Source: Mycobacterium sp. Z3061
Lineage (GTDB): Bacteria; Actinomycetota; Actinomycetes; Mycobacteriales; Mycobacteriaceae
Reading direction: 5' to 3'
Length of the DNA stretch: 64,000 bases
NCBI RefSeq assembly: GCF_031583025.1
Contig: NZ_CP134062.1
Coordinates: 4,747,234 to 4,811,233, forward strand
The notes beneath the pieces were generated by a model. The model had not been told where the DNA came from. It did no database searches and saw only the letters and a list, made by a program, of their open reading frames with translations. Made by a program: the position numbers and the translations under genes. Position 1 is the first letter of the stretch, and each line of letters opens with the position of its first letter. Positions 39,356 through 48,106 of this stretch are shown in pieces.

Positions 39356-40970
39356 TTGACCGCGCCGGTATGGATGGCATTCCCACCCGAGGTTCATTCG
39401 GCTTTGCTGAATAGCGGCCCTGGGCCGGGCCCGCTGCTGGCAGCGGCCGGGGCATGGAATCACTTGAGCACCGAGTACATCGCGGTCGCCGAAGAGTTGT
39501 CGGCGCTCGTGGCCGCCGCGCAGGCGCAGTCATGGCAGGGTGCTGCCGCCTCCTCGTATGCGGCGGCCAACGCACCGTATGCGGCGTGGCTGACCCGGGC
39601 GGCCGCCAACGCCGCCGCGACGGCAGCTCAGCACGAGACCGCGGCCGTCAGCTACGCCACCGCACAGGCGGCGATGCCGACCCTCGGCGAGCTGGCCGCC
39701 AACCACGCCACCCACACGGTGCTGCTGGCAACGAATTTCTTCGGCATCAACACCATCCCGATCGCGCTCAACGAGGCCGACTACGTCCGCATGTGGGTTC
39801 AAGCCGCCACCACGATGACTGTCTACCAAAATGTTTCGACCGCAGCCGTGACCGCAGCCCCGCCCACCGAGGCGGCCCCGCCCATCGTTCGGGCCGGCCC
39901 GGCGGCAGCCTCGACCGACCCGCTGTCCTCGCTGACCGAGTTTCTGACACAGGTCGAGCAGATCTTCAACCGCGTCGGGGGCGGGGGCAACCAGTCCCTG
40001 CTGGACTACCTGCTCAGCGTCCCGCCCGGGACGGATCCGCTGTCTCTGATTCTCAACGACATCTCGGTCGCCTCGTCACCAACCACCGGCTACCCGGCCC
40101 TGTTGCAGGCACTTGTCGGTGCGGCCGGTAACAACCCGGCACTGATCGCCGCGGCCTACGCCTTCGGCGGAGTGGCCATCGTGTACGACGTGACGATTCA
40201 GGTCATCCAGTTTCTGGTGACCTTCCCGCTGTTGGCGGCGGGCCTGGCCCCCCTGCTGGCCGGCCCGGCGCTCGCGGGCCTGGCGGCCGCCGGCAGCGTC
40301 GGAATCGCGGAGGTGGCGGCCCACGTGCACGCGGGCGCCGAGCCGGTCCCGATTGGGCCGACCGCCCCCGTCGTGAGCCCGAGATCGGAAGAGCACACGT
40401 CTCGGGACAGCGCCGGCGCCAGCGCCGGCCGCGGTGGCCCCGGCTCTCGCACCGGCCGCACCGTTGCCCGCTCCCGCACCCGCGGCACCCGCCGTGCCGG
40501 GTGCACCACCTCCGGGCGGCACCCCCGCCGGACCCTTCCCGTATCTGATGGGCGGGTCGGTCGGCATGAATTCTCCCGCAGTCACCAAGGCCGGCATCAA
40601 GCGAAAGTCTACGGCCGCCGAGACCGCCGAAACCCCTGCAGCTTTGGCCGCCCCGGCGCAGGAGAAGGCGCGAGCGCGCCGGCAGCGGCGCGCCAAAATC
40701 GAAGAGCGCGGACGGGGCTATGAATACATGGACCTGGACGATCAGGCCGGACACGGTCCCGGCGCCGCGTCCAGCACGCCTACCAGGGCCTCGGACCGCG
40801 GAGCGGAACGACTGGGCTTCACCGGCACGGCCCGCCGGCCGGCCGCTGTCGCTGCCGACGCCGCGGGGTTGACCATGCTGGCCGGCGACGAATTCGGCAG
40901 TGGCCCAACCACACCGCTGATGCCGAGCACTTGGGCGCCCGACGAGTCCGATGCAGCGGGGTCACGATGA
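39356..40970 (+). CDS. PPE-family protein (PPW subgroup); frame broken by adapter sequence in the assembly
   Basis: The N-terminal ~180 residues form a PPE domain ([18 protein letters not shown], then [22 protein letters not shown] with the WxG motif). The start is TTG 39356, supported by the usual MTAPVWMA beginning; ATG 39374 would remove it. The frame runs into non-PPE sequence after VVSP at 40381, and the correct C-terminus continues in another frame to 40970. That C-terminus has GFTGTARRP and PLMPSTW, the PPW-subgroup signature. A 22-base insertion at 40382-40403 explains the shift; without it the gene has 530 codons. It is followed by a PE gene with a 4-nt overlap. PPE proteins of this kind are surface-exported and several are needed for siderophore or haem uptake. 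Confidence 0.88.
40382..40403 (+). other. Illumina adapter sequence embedded in the assembly
   Basis: The bases from 40382 begin AGATCGGAAGAGC and continue exactly as the Illumina TruSeq read-1 adapter for 21 bases, plus one C. The translated peptide RSEEHTS is a well-known contamination signature. Removing 22 bases rejoins AGCCCG with GGGACA and restores the PPE frame. Confidence 0.96.
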
Positions 40971-42394
40971 GCGGGCCGGCGTCGCCGGGCGGCGTGTCGT
41001 TGCTCAACGTAACTCCCGAGGCGCTCGCGGCGGCAACGTCGGATCTGGAGATGATCCGTGTTGCGCTGGACTCGGCGAACGCGGCCGCAGCCCGGCACAC
41101 CACCGGACTGATATCGGCTGCGGCTGACGAAGTTTCGGCGGCGATCACCACGTTCTTCACCTCTTACGGCCAGGAGTTCCAGGCACTCAGCGAGCGGGCC
41201 AACGCGTTTCATCAGCACTTCGTTCGGACGCTGGGCGTGGCGTCGAATTCATACCTGAGCGCGGAGGCGATCAACGCATCGACGCTCGCCGGCCCACTGA
41301 GTACCGGCGTCACCACCTTGATCATGGGCGGCACCGGTAACCCCACCCCGAATGCCGCCTACCTCAACAACATCTACAACGCCTACATCGCCCCGCTCAT
41401 CGCCCCGCAGTCGGCCATCCCGACCGGATTGACCACCCCCGAGCAGGGCTTCCCGTTGACCGGCCTGAACAGCCTGACCTACGACACGTCGGTCGCCCGG
41501 GGACTCGAGATCTTGAAGCAGGCGATCGCCGCACAACCACCGGGCGCGCACACCGTCGCGTTCGGCTTCTCCCAAAGCGCCAGCATCATCACCGAATATC
41601 TGAAAGGCATTGCCAACGGCTCGATCACCGGGCCGCCCCCGTCCGACCTGAGCTTCGTACTGGCCGGCAACCCCAACAACCCCAACGGCGGCCTGTTCCA
41701 GCGCTTCGTCGGGATGTACCTTCCCGGCGTCAACGAGACATTCAGCGGCGCGACACCGGATTCGGTTTACCCCACCTCGATCTACACCATCCAGTACGAC
41801 GGGTTCGCCCACTTTCCCCGGTACCCGCTCAACCTGCTGGCCGACGCCAATGCCCTGGCCGGCATGTACTACGGCCACCTGAGTCCGGCTCCCGCGTACG
41901 AAAACCTAACTCCCGCACAGATTGCGTCGGCGATAGTCGCGCCGGTGTCGCCAGGGGCGGTCGGCAACACCACCTACTATCTGATTCCGAGCCAGGACCT
42001 GCCACTGCTGCGGCCGCTGAATCTGCCACAACCCGTGCTCAACCTGATACAGCCGCCCCTGCGGGTGCTGATCGACCTGGGGTACGGCGATATCGGCGGC
42101 GTCAACACCGAATACGCAAACCTGCCCACTCCGGCCAGCCTGTTCCCGGTGATCAACCCGCTCAACGTCGGCACCTATCTGATCAAGGGAACCGTACAAG
42201 GCGTTCAGGCCAACCTGGTGTGGGCCGGTGTGCTGCCGCAGACATACCTGCCCGACACCTATCCCTACGTCGCGTCGTTGCACCCGGGACTCACCGTCAA
42301 CCTCGGCCAGCCCAGCGTCACCGCGGTGTCCGCGGTGACGACCGGGCTGGGCACGCTGCTGCGCGCGCTGAACATTCCGCCCCTGACGGGCTGA
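40967..42394 (+). CDS. PE-family protein with PE-PPE (alpha/beta hydrolase) domain
   Basis: A 475-aa protein. The PE domain (about 1-100) is followed by a PE-PPE domain (about 140-360), a serine-hydrolase-like fold seen in PE16-type esterases. The nucleophile elbow reads FGFSQSA (GxSxS form), after YDTSVARGLEILKQAIA. FDxx-type acid and His residues are likely in DGFAHFPRYPLN. Such proteins hydrolyse short acyl esters at the cell surface. ATG 40967 overlaps the PPE stop (ATGA), so PPE and PE are translated together, with the PPE first, the reverse of the common order. An esterase here could act on a lipid-bearing metallophore, which is inference. Confidence 0.88.
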   Translation: MSGPASPGGVSLLNVTPEALAAATSDLEMIRVALDSANAAAARHTTGLISAAADEVSAAITTFFTSYGQEFQALSERANAFHQHFVRTLGVASNSYLSAEAINASTLAGPLSTGVTTLIMGGTGNPTPNAAYLNNIYNAYIAPLIAPQSAIPTGLTTPEQGFPLTGLNSLTYDTSVARGLEILKQAIAAQPPGAHTVAFGFSQSASIITEYLKGIANGSITGPPPSDLSFVLAGNPNNPNGGLFQRFVGMYLPGVNETFSGATPDSVYPTSIYTIQYDGFAHFPRYPLNLLADANALAGMYYGHLSPAPAYENLTPAQIASAIVAPVSPGAVGNTTYYLIPSQDLPLLRPLNLPQPVLNLIQPPLRVLIDLGYGDIGGVNTEYANLPTPASLFPVINPLNVGTYLIKGTVQGVQANLVWAGVLPQTYLPDTYPYVASLHPGLTVNLGQPSVTAVSAVTTGLGTLLRALNIPPLTG

Positions 42395-42414
42395 CCCGCG
42401 ACGCGCCGTCCCCG

Positions 42415-42975
42415 TCAGCGAACTCCCGCCGGCTCTTTCGCGACGTCTGTGACACGGGTCGATCCGCGACCACTTCGCCGTGCGCGCAGCGCGTCAACCG
42501 ACCACCGGCCGGGCCCGACGATGAGCAGGAACGTCACCGTCAGCAACTGGGCGTACTCGGAGCGCACTTCATGCAGCACCGCCCAGAACCCCGTCTGCGG
42601 AGGCACCGGAGGCAAGGGCAGCGGCGACACCCCGAGGAAGATGGCGATCTTGGTGGACAGCATCGCGACGATCATCTCCACGATGAAGGGAATGCTGATG
42701 AAGCGGGTGAACAAGCCCAGCAGCAGCAGCACTCCCCCGGTGATCTCAAGCAGTCCAACGAAGTTCGCGCTCAACTCCGGGAACGGGATACCGATCTTGG
42801 TGAAGCGCCCGACGCCCTGGTTCGGGAGCACGAACTTCAAAATGCCTTCCCAGAGAAACACTCCCCCTGCCATCAGCCGGATCAGCAGTGTCGCCGCGGG
42901 TGCGTCGGTGGGCGGATGGGCAAGCCAGTGCCACAGTTTCGCCGGTAGGGCTGGTTGCTTGTACAAGGTCGTCAC
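42415..42975 (-). CDS. DoxX-family membrane protein
   Basis: A 186-aa protein with four hydrophobic segments (LLIRLMAGGVFLWEGILKF, FVGLLEITGGVLLLLGLF, FIVEMIVAMLSTKIAIFL and AQLLTVTFLLIVGP) in the DoxX/DUF-type arrangement. In M. tuberculosis a DoxX protein works with SodA and SseA against oxidative stress, but many paralogs have no known role. The GTG start at 42975 has GGAGGATCACC upstream and is preferred over a longer frame. It ends 20 nt from the convergent PE gene. Confidence 0.82.
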   Translation of the reverse strand: MTTLYKQPALPAKLWHWLAHPPTDAPAATLLIRLMAGGVFLWEGILKFVLPNQGVGRFTKIGIPFPELSANFVGLLEITGGVLLLLGLFTRFISIPFIVEMIVAMLSTKIAIFLGVSPLPLPPVPPQTGFWAVLHEVRSEYAQLLTVTFLLIVGPGRWSVDALRARRSGRGSTRVTDVAKEPAGVR

Positions 42976-43046
42976 GGTGATCCTCCACGTTGATGGGCCC
43001 GCCCGTCGCGAACCCCTCAACATCTAGGGCCGTGGGTTACAACCCC

Positions 43047-44558
43047 TTACGCCGGAACCGCCTCGGGGCTGCGCACGTCGGCCGACCTGGTCAGGCTCAG
43101 GGCCGGGTCGACGACGCCGTCATTGCGCAACGTCTTCACGTCGGTGTAGTAACTCATCGACGTGAGCCACGGCTGACCTGCACCCTGCCGCGGGAACTGG
43201 TGTACCGCGCGCTGGACGTAGCCGGCTCCGAAGTCCAGCAACGGCCGGGTTTCCATGTCCGGGTCGTCGAGCACGGGGCGGGCGGTGTCGAAACCGTTGG
43301 CGTCCATGTAGGCCAGCAGCCGGCACAGGTGTTCGCACAGCAGGCCGACCTTGAGCGTCCACGAGGAGTTGGTGTAGCCGATCGCGTACGCGAAGTTGGG
43401 TACGTCTGACAACATCATGCCCTTGTAAGCCACGTGGTCGGGCAGGTTGACCGGCGCCCCGTCGACCGTCAGAGACATGCCGCCGAACGCCTGCAGGTTC
43501 AAACCCGTTGCGGTGACGATGATGTCGGCGTCGAGTTCCCGGCCGGACTCGAGCAGGATGCCGTTCTCCGTGAACGTCGCGATCCGGTCGGTCACCACCG
43601 ACGCGCTTCCGTTCCTGATCGCTTTGAACAGGTCGGAGTCGGGTACCGCGCACAGCCGTTGGTCCCACGGGTTGTAGGCCGGGCTGAAGTGTTCATCGAC
43701 CGGGTAGTTCTCCGGGAGCTGCCTGGCGTTGAGGTAGCGGATGGCTTTTCTCGCCAGGACCGGGAACCGCTGGCAGAACTCGAAGACCGCACGCTGCTGG
43801 AGGATGTTCTTGCGGCGGGCCAGAGCATAACCGCGCTTGCCGCCGAACAACTTCTGCGCCGTGTTGGCGATGACGTCCTTCGACGGCACCGGCATGATGT
43901 AGGTCGGTGAACGCTGCAGCATGGTCACGTGCCCGGCACGTTCGGCCATGGCCGGCAACAACGTCACGGCGGTGGCGCCGCTGCCGATGATGACCACCTT
44001 CTTACCGGTGTAGTCAAGGTCCTCGGGCCATTGCTGAGGGTGCACGATCTGGCCGGTGAAGCGCTCACGGCCCTCGAAGTGCGGCGTGTAGCCCTCGTCG
44101 TAGCGGTAGTACCCGCCGGCGCAGAACAACCAGTTGGCGCTGATCTGTGTCCGGGCCCCGGTATCGGTCTGCTCGACGTCCACCACCCAACGAGCGTCGG
44201 CACTCGACCAGGACGCACCGTGCACCTTGTGGTGGAACCGGATCTTGCGGTCGATGCCGTTCTCGGCGGCCGTCTCGCGGAGGTAGGCGAGGATCTTGTC
44301 CGCGGTTGCGATGGCGTCCTCGTCGCGCCACGGCTTGAACTCGTAACCGAAGGTGTGCAGATCGGAGTCCGAACGAATTCCCGGGTAGCGGAACAGGTCC
44401 CAGGTGCCGCCGGTGGCAGCGCGTGCCTCGAGGATCGCGTAGCTGCGAGCGGGGTGTTCGCGCTGCAGGTAGTAGGCGGCCCCGATGCCGGAGATGCCGG
44501 CTCCGACGATGAGGACGTCGACGTGCTCGATGGCGGTGTCTACGGCTGTGTAGGACAT
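43047..44558 (-). CDS. Flavin monooxygenase, EthA/MymA-like Baeyer-Villiger type
   Basis: A 503-aa FAD/NADPH monooxygenase. VLIVGAGISGIGAAYYL binds FAD, GGTWDLFRYPGIRSDSD is the conserved family stretch, FTGQIVHPQQWPED is the Baeyer-Villiger fingerprint FxGxxxHxxxW, and VVIIGSGATAVTLLPA binds NADPH. It is similar along its length to M. tuberculosis EthA (activator of ethionamide) and MymA. The ATG at 44558 (MSYTAVDTAIEHVDVLIVGAG) was chosen over a longer frame. It diverges from a PucR-type regulator, which probably controls it. Confidence 0.9.
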   Translation of the reverse strand: MSYTAVDTAIEHVDVLIVGAGISGIGAAYYLQREHPARSYAILEARAATGGTWDLFRYPGIRSDSDLHTFGYEFKPWRDEDAIATADKILAYLRETAAENGIDRKIRFHHKVHGASWSSADARWVVDVEQTDTGARTQISANWLFCAGGYYRYDEGYTPHFEGRERFTGQIVHPQQWPEDLDYTGKKVVIIGSGATAVTLLPAMAERAGHVTMLQRSPTYIMPVPSKDVIANTAQKLFGGKRGYALARRKNILQQRAVFEFCQRFPVLARKAIRYLNARQLPENYPVDEHFSPAYNPWDQRLCAVPDSDLFKAIRNGSASVVTDRIATFTENGILLESGRELDADIIVTATGLNLQAFGGMSLTVDGAPVNLPDHVAYKGMMLSDVPNFAYAIGYTNSSWTLKVGLLCEHLCRLLAYMDANGFDTARPVLDDPDMETRPLLDFGAGYVQRAVHQFPRQGAGQPWLTSMSYYTDVKTLRNDGVVDPALSLTRSADVRSPEAVPA

Positions 44559-44652
44559 GAGCTTGGCTCCTGACGCAGGTGAACTGTTGTGTTCATGGTG
44601 GCGATCGCGAGGCCTCAAACCAAGATAAGATCTGCCCAATTCACCTGAACCC

Positions 44653-44671
44653 GTGGTGCACATTGCACCAC
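44653..44671. promoter_or_regulatory. Perfect inverted repeat upstream of the PucR-type regulator
   Basis: GTGGTGCA-CAT-TGCACCAC is an 8+3+8 perfect palindrome, 17 nt before the regulator start. A second inverted pair, CAGGTGAA (44577-44584) and TTCACCTG (44640-44647), flanks the monooxygenase side. These are likely regulator-binding sites in the divergent promoter. Confidence 0.6.
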
Positions 44672-44688
44672 TAAATTACTGTGGCTAA

Positions 44689-45897
44689 ATGTCCTGGAAA
44701 CGTCCGTCGGAGCCGGTCAGGGAGCTGATTCGGCAATGTGCGCAGATCACCGTCAACCCGCGCGCCGAATGGCTGGAGGAACTCGACGCCGAGGTGCTCG
44801 CGGCCAGCCCCGCCATTGCCGCCGACCCGGAGCTGGCCGCCGCGGTCAGCCGCAGCAATCGGGCGAACCTCTACTTCTGGGGAGCGGCCAATGTCCGCGA
44901 TCCCGGAGCGCCGGTACCGCCCAACACCGGGCCCGAACCGATGAACATCGCGCGCGAGGTGGCGCGTCGTGGGCTCACGGCATTCACCCTGGACGCATAT
45001 CGCGTCGGTGAAGCCGTGGCATGGCGCCGATTGATGGAGATCGCCTTCGAACTGACCTCAGACCCGGCCGAACTGCACGAGCTGCTGGACGTGTGCTCCC
45101 GGTCGATCAGTGCGTTCATCGACGGCACGCTGGCGGGCATCGCCACCCGGATCGACCAGGAACTCGACGACCTGACCCGTGGGACCCACGCCGAGCGGCG
45201 CGAAACCGTGGCGCTGATCCTCGATGGCGCCCCCATCACCCGCAAGAGAGCCGAAGCGCGTCTGGGCTACGCCCTGACCGGGCCCCATACCGCGGCGGTC
45301 ATCTGGAGCGACGACCCGGCGGGCGACATGGCCCGCCTCGATGCGGCCGCCGAGGCGCTCGGGCAAGCCGCCAAAGTGCGGCCACTGACGATCCTCGCCA
45401 GCACCGCGACTCGTTGGGTGTGGGTGCCGGGCAAGTCCATAAACACTGTGGCGCTGGGTAATTCGATCGCCGCCATGTCCGACATCCGGGTCGCGATCGG
45501 GCCGTGCGCCGAGGGCATCGATGGGTTTCGGCGCAGCCATTTCGACGCGATCACCACTCAACAGATGATGGCGCGTCTGCAGTCACCGCAGCGCGTGGCG
45601 TTTTTCGCCGATGTGGAACTGGTGGCGCTGATCACCGGCGACACCGACCGCGCCACCGAGTTCGTCCACCATGCGCTCGGCGAGCTGGAAGCGGCGGGTA
45701 GCGAACTACACGAGTATGTGCGGGTTTTCGTCGACGAGCAGTGCAACGCGTCCCGCGCCGCAGCGCGGCTGTTCACCCACCGCAACACCCTGCTCCGCCG
45801 CTTGGCCCGCGCGGACGAACTGCTGCCCCGGCCCTTGGCCGAAAGCAGCGTCAACGTCGCCGTAGCGCTGGACGTGCTGCGCTGGCGTGGCAAGTAG
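44689..45897 (+). CDS. PucR/CdaR-type transcriptional regulator
   Basis: A 402-aa protein of the PucR family. The N-terminal part is a helical sensor-like region (about 1-170), the middle a degenerate GGDEF-like CdaR domain (about 170-310), and the C-terminus the PucR helix-turn-helix (LHEYVRVFVDEQCNASRAAARLFTHRNTLLRRLARADELL, about 340-385). In actinobacteria such proteins often control a divergent oxidoreductase or catabolic gene. The divergent EthA-like monooxygenase is the obvious target. The ATG start lies 17 nt after a perfect palindrome. Confidence 0.88.
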   Translation: MSWKRPSEPVRELIRQCAQITVNPRAEWLEELDAEVLAASPAIAADPELAAAVSRSNRANLYFWGAANVRDPGAPVPPNTGPEPMNIAREVARRGLTAFTLDAYRVGEAVAWRRLMEIAFELTSDPAELHELLDVCSRSISAFIDGTLAGIATRIDQELDDLTRGTHAERRETVALILDGAPITRKRAEARLGYALTGPHTAAVIWSDDPAGDMARLDAAAEALGQAAKVRPLTILASTATRWVWVPGKSINTVALGNSIAAMSDIRVAIGPCAEGIDGFRRSHFDAITTQQMMARLQSPQRVAFFADVELVALITGDTDRATEFVHHALGELEAAGSELHEYVRVFVDEQCNASRAAARLFTHRNTLLRRLARADELLPRPLAESSVNVAVALDVLRWRGK

Positions 45898-45977
45898 TTG
45901 GGCCTCTGGCCGGCGAATTCAACGAATTTTGCGAATCCCCTGCGAGCGCAGCAGCGAGCCGCTAGTGTTCGTTTCAA

Positions 45978-46012
45978 GGTCGGGGGACCAAAACGTCAGG
46001 GGTCGGGGGACC
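45978..46012. repeat. Two direct copies of GGTCGGGGGACC
   Basis: The 12-mer GGTCGGGGGACC occurs at 45978-45989 and again at 46001-46012, with the ends GGTC/GACC complementary. The gap from the PucR stop to the next gene is 233 nt and holds nothing else clear. Confidence 0.6.
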
Positions 46013-46130
46013 CTAAAATTCAAAACCGTTCAGCGGTGGAGCATGCGCATCAGGCGTGTGCTTGTTCGGGCAGTCGTCCGGCACTGGTCACGCCGTTGGG
46101 AAGCAGCGACAAGGAGCTGAACCGCGCCTA

Positions 46131-47321
46131 GTGCCCGGTTCGGCCGCGCAGTGGGATGATAACGACGTGGCTGACGGCGAAATCCCTTCAGACGGCGCCG
46201 GCGCGCCCGAGCAATCGGCGCCCGTCGAGCAACCCATCCTCGCATCGCCGGTGAGCGGGACCGAGAAGACAACGTGGAAAACCCTGTTCGCCGCGCTGCC
46301 CGGCCACCTCGCCGCTGGGCTCTCCCACCTCGCTCAGTGGCTGAATCACCTGGGTCGGTGGCTGGCCCGGGTGGGCAGGCGCCTCGCGCGGCTGGCTGAG
46401 GTCAAACCGACTCCGCCGCAGAAGCTCGCCCTGCTCGGCGGGCTCGCCGCGATCAGCATCTTCGGTGCCCTCGCGTTCCCCGCCAATCCCATCGGGCAGG
46501 CGTGCGTCATCGCTTTCGTCCCCGGACTCTGCATCGCCATCGGCATCTTCGGAACTCGCTGGCACACCCGCCAGGGACTCGACCAGCACATGCTGAAGGT
46601 CACGCAGACCGCCATCCAGGAAACCCAGCAGTTGCGAAGGTCGGTCCACTACGTCGACGACCGGCTTTCGGCCGCGCAGAATCACCTCGAAAGCGGTAGC
46701 GGCGACGGCGCGCTGATCGAGGTGGTGCGCGCCAAGGTCGCGACGGAATTGTCCTTGGGTACCGCGAAACCGGTTTCCCCCCAATGGGGTTCGGCACTAC
46801 CGGTCGAGGCGCTCGACGGAAGCCGACTGATCAGCGGCAGCGTCGCTCGCGTCGAAGATCAGTACACGTTGATCATCAACCGTGGACTGGTGCACGGCGT
46901 GCAGCCCGACATGGTCTTCGCGGTGCTGTCAGCCGCGGGTGACCCGATTCGCGATCCCGAGACGGGTGAGGTGATCGGAGAGCTGCCGGCCGAGAAGCTG
47001 CGTGTCAAAGTGGTTGACGCCCAACCGAAGTACTCCCGTGCGGTGACGTTCCGGACATTCGCACCCACCGACGTCGGGTATCCGGCGCTGGCCGGATCCG
47101 CCCGCGGCGCCTCCGGTCCGGCGGACGCCGGGGCTTTCGACTTCATCGACGAGTCGATCAGCCGGATGCTCGAAGCCGAACTGGCGGAGCCGGTTTCCGC
47201 GCGCGAGACGATCGCCAACGCGAAGTCACTCGCGCGCAAAGACGTGCCGGTGCGGCCCCAAGCCATTGTCGATATCGGCGACCGGGTTCAGCAGGTCAGT
47301 CAGGTCGCAAGAACCGGGTAG
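46131..47321 (+). CDS. Membrane protein with two TM helices and an FlgT-C-like domain, unknown function
   Basis: About 396 aa. After an acidic and Pro-rich start come an amphipathic stretch rich in W, R and L (about 50-95), two membrane helices ([18 protein letters not shown] and [18 protein letters not shown]), a linker, and a C-terminal domain near 230-310 with [18 protein letters not shown] and [13 protein letters not shown]. That pattern (G-hydrophobic turn, then DPxTGE) resembles FlgT C-terminal/CsgG-associated domains. I do not recognise a function. GTG 46131 with AGGAG upstream is one start; GTG 46167 (VADGEIPSD) is a real alternative. The 3' end overlaps the convergent cyclase gene by 22 nt. 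Confidence 0.65.
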   Translation: MPGSAAQWDDNDVADGEIPSDGAGAPEQSAPVEQPILASPVSGTEKTTWKTLFAALPGHLAAGLSHLAQWLNHLGRWLARVGRRLARLAEVKPTPPQKLALLGGLAAISIFGALAFPANPIGQACVIAFVPGLCIAIGIFGTRWHTRQGLDQHMLKVTQTAIQETQQLRRSVHYVDDRLSAAQNHLESGSGDGALIEVVRAKVATELSLGTAKPVSPQWGSALPVEALDGSRLISGSVARVEDQYTLIINRGLVHGVQPDMVFAVLSAAGDPIRDPETGEVIGELPAEKLRVKVVDAQPKYSRAVTFRTFAPTDVGYPALAGSARGASGPADAGAFDFIDESISRMLEAELAEPVSARETIANAKSLARKDVPVRPQAIVDIGDRVQQVSQVARTG

Positions 47322-48106
47322 AGCTCGTGGCTGCCGCGGAACCCCTTGAGTTCGACCTCCATGGGGGTGCCCAGCACGATGTCGGAATCCGCTGAGACCG
47401 CCTCCCGGACTGTCTCGCTCACCAGGATTTCTCCACCGTCGGCCTGGCCGGCCACCCGGGCCGCCATCGCCACGTTGCGGCCGAACAGGTCGTCCCCCCG
47501 TCGCACCGACTCACCCATGTGGAGGCCGATCCGCACCCGGATGTCATCCCACCGCTCGGGGTCCGACTGCAGCGCGCGCTGGACCGCGATACTGCAACGC
47601 ACGGCTTTCACCGGATCCGGGAAGGCGATCATGAAGCCGTCACCCTGCGTCTTCACCACGTGACCGTCGTAGTCGCTGACGTGCTGGTAGATCAACTTGT
47701 TGTGCCGCTCGAGCAGTTTCACCCAGCCCCGGTCCCCGAGTTCCTCGTTGAGCTCGGTAGAACCTTCGATGTCGGAGAAGGCGATCACGACATTGCCGTC
47801 GGCTGTCATCCTGGCGAGATCAGGGCGCTCCACCCGGGCCCAGCCCGCGAGGTCTTCCACCGAATTGCGCACGGTTGCACCGATTCCCTTGGTTATCAGC
47901 GAATCCGTGGTGCGCCACACCGTCCTGATTGCGAGTGGGGCGACTCCCGGCCGTCGTCGACGGCGTGGCCGGTTCTGCCGGATCCGCTCCAGTGCATTCC
48001 TGGCACCGCGCAGCTTGTTCCGGGACACGACGAGTACGACGAACATCGCGATCAGGCAGGCGAACTCGACCAGGGCGACGAGCGCCCAGAGGACCGTGGC
48101 GCTCAC
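47300..48106 (-). CDS. Class III adenylate/guanylate cyclase, membrane-anchored
   Basis: A 268-aa protein with one N-terminal membrane helix ([23 protein letters not shown]), a basic linker and a class III cyclase domain (about 95-260). The metal aspartates are present in FSDIEGST (near 107) and QGDGF, with the purine-contact Lys in VVKTQGDG. The transition-state motif reads GRNVAMAAR; the usual Asn of VNxAxR is Ala here, which may lower or abolish activity or reflect a subfamily. GTG 48106 overlaps the citE stop by 4 nt, so the cyclase is the last gene of the leucine/itaconate operon, an unexpected companion. Confidence 0.87.
   Translation of the reverse strand: MSATVLWALVALVEFACLIAMFVVLVVSRNKLRGARNALERIRQNRPRRRRRPGVAPLAIRTVWRTTDSLITKGIGATVRNSVEDLAGWARVERPDLARMTADGNVVIAFSDIEGSTELNEELGDRGWVKLLERHNKLIYQHVSDYDGHVVKTQGDGFMIAFPDPVKAVRCSIAVQRALQSDPERWDDIRVRIGLHMGESVRRGDDLFGRNVAMAARVAGQADGGEILVSETVREAVSADSDIVLGTPMEVELKGFRGSHELYPVLAT

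Noticed and set aside
39356..40970. PPE gene as a true pseudogene
   Set aside because: The break coincides with Illumina adapter sequence and the frame is restored on removal of 22 bases.
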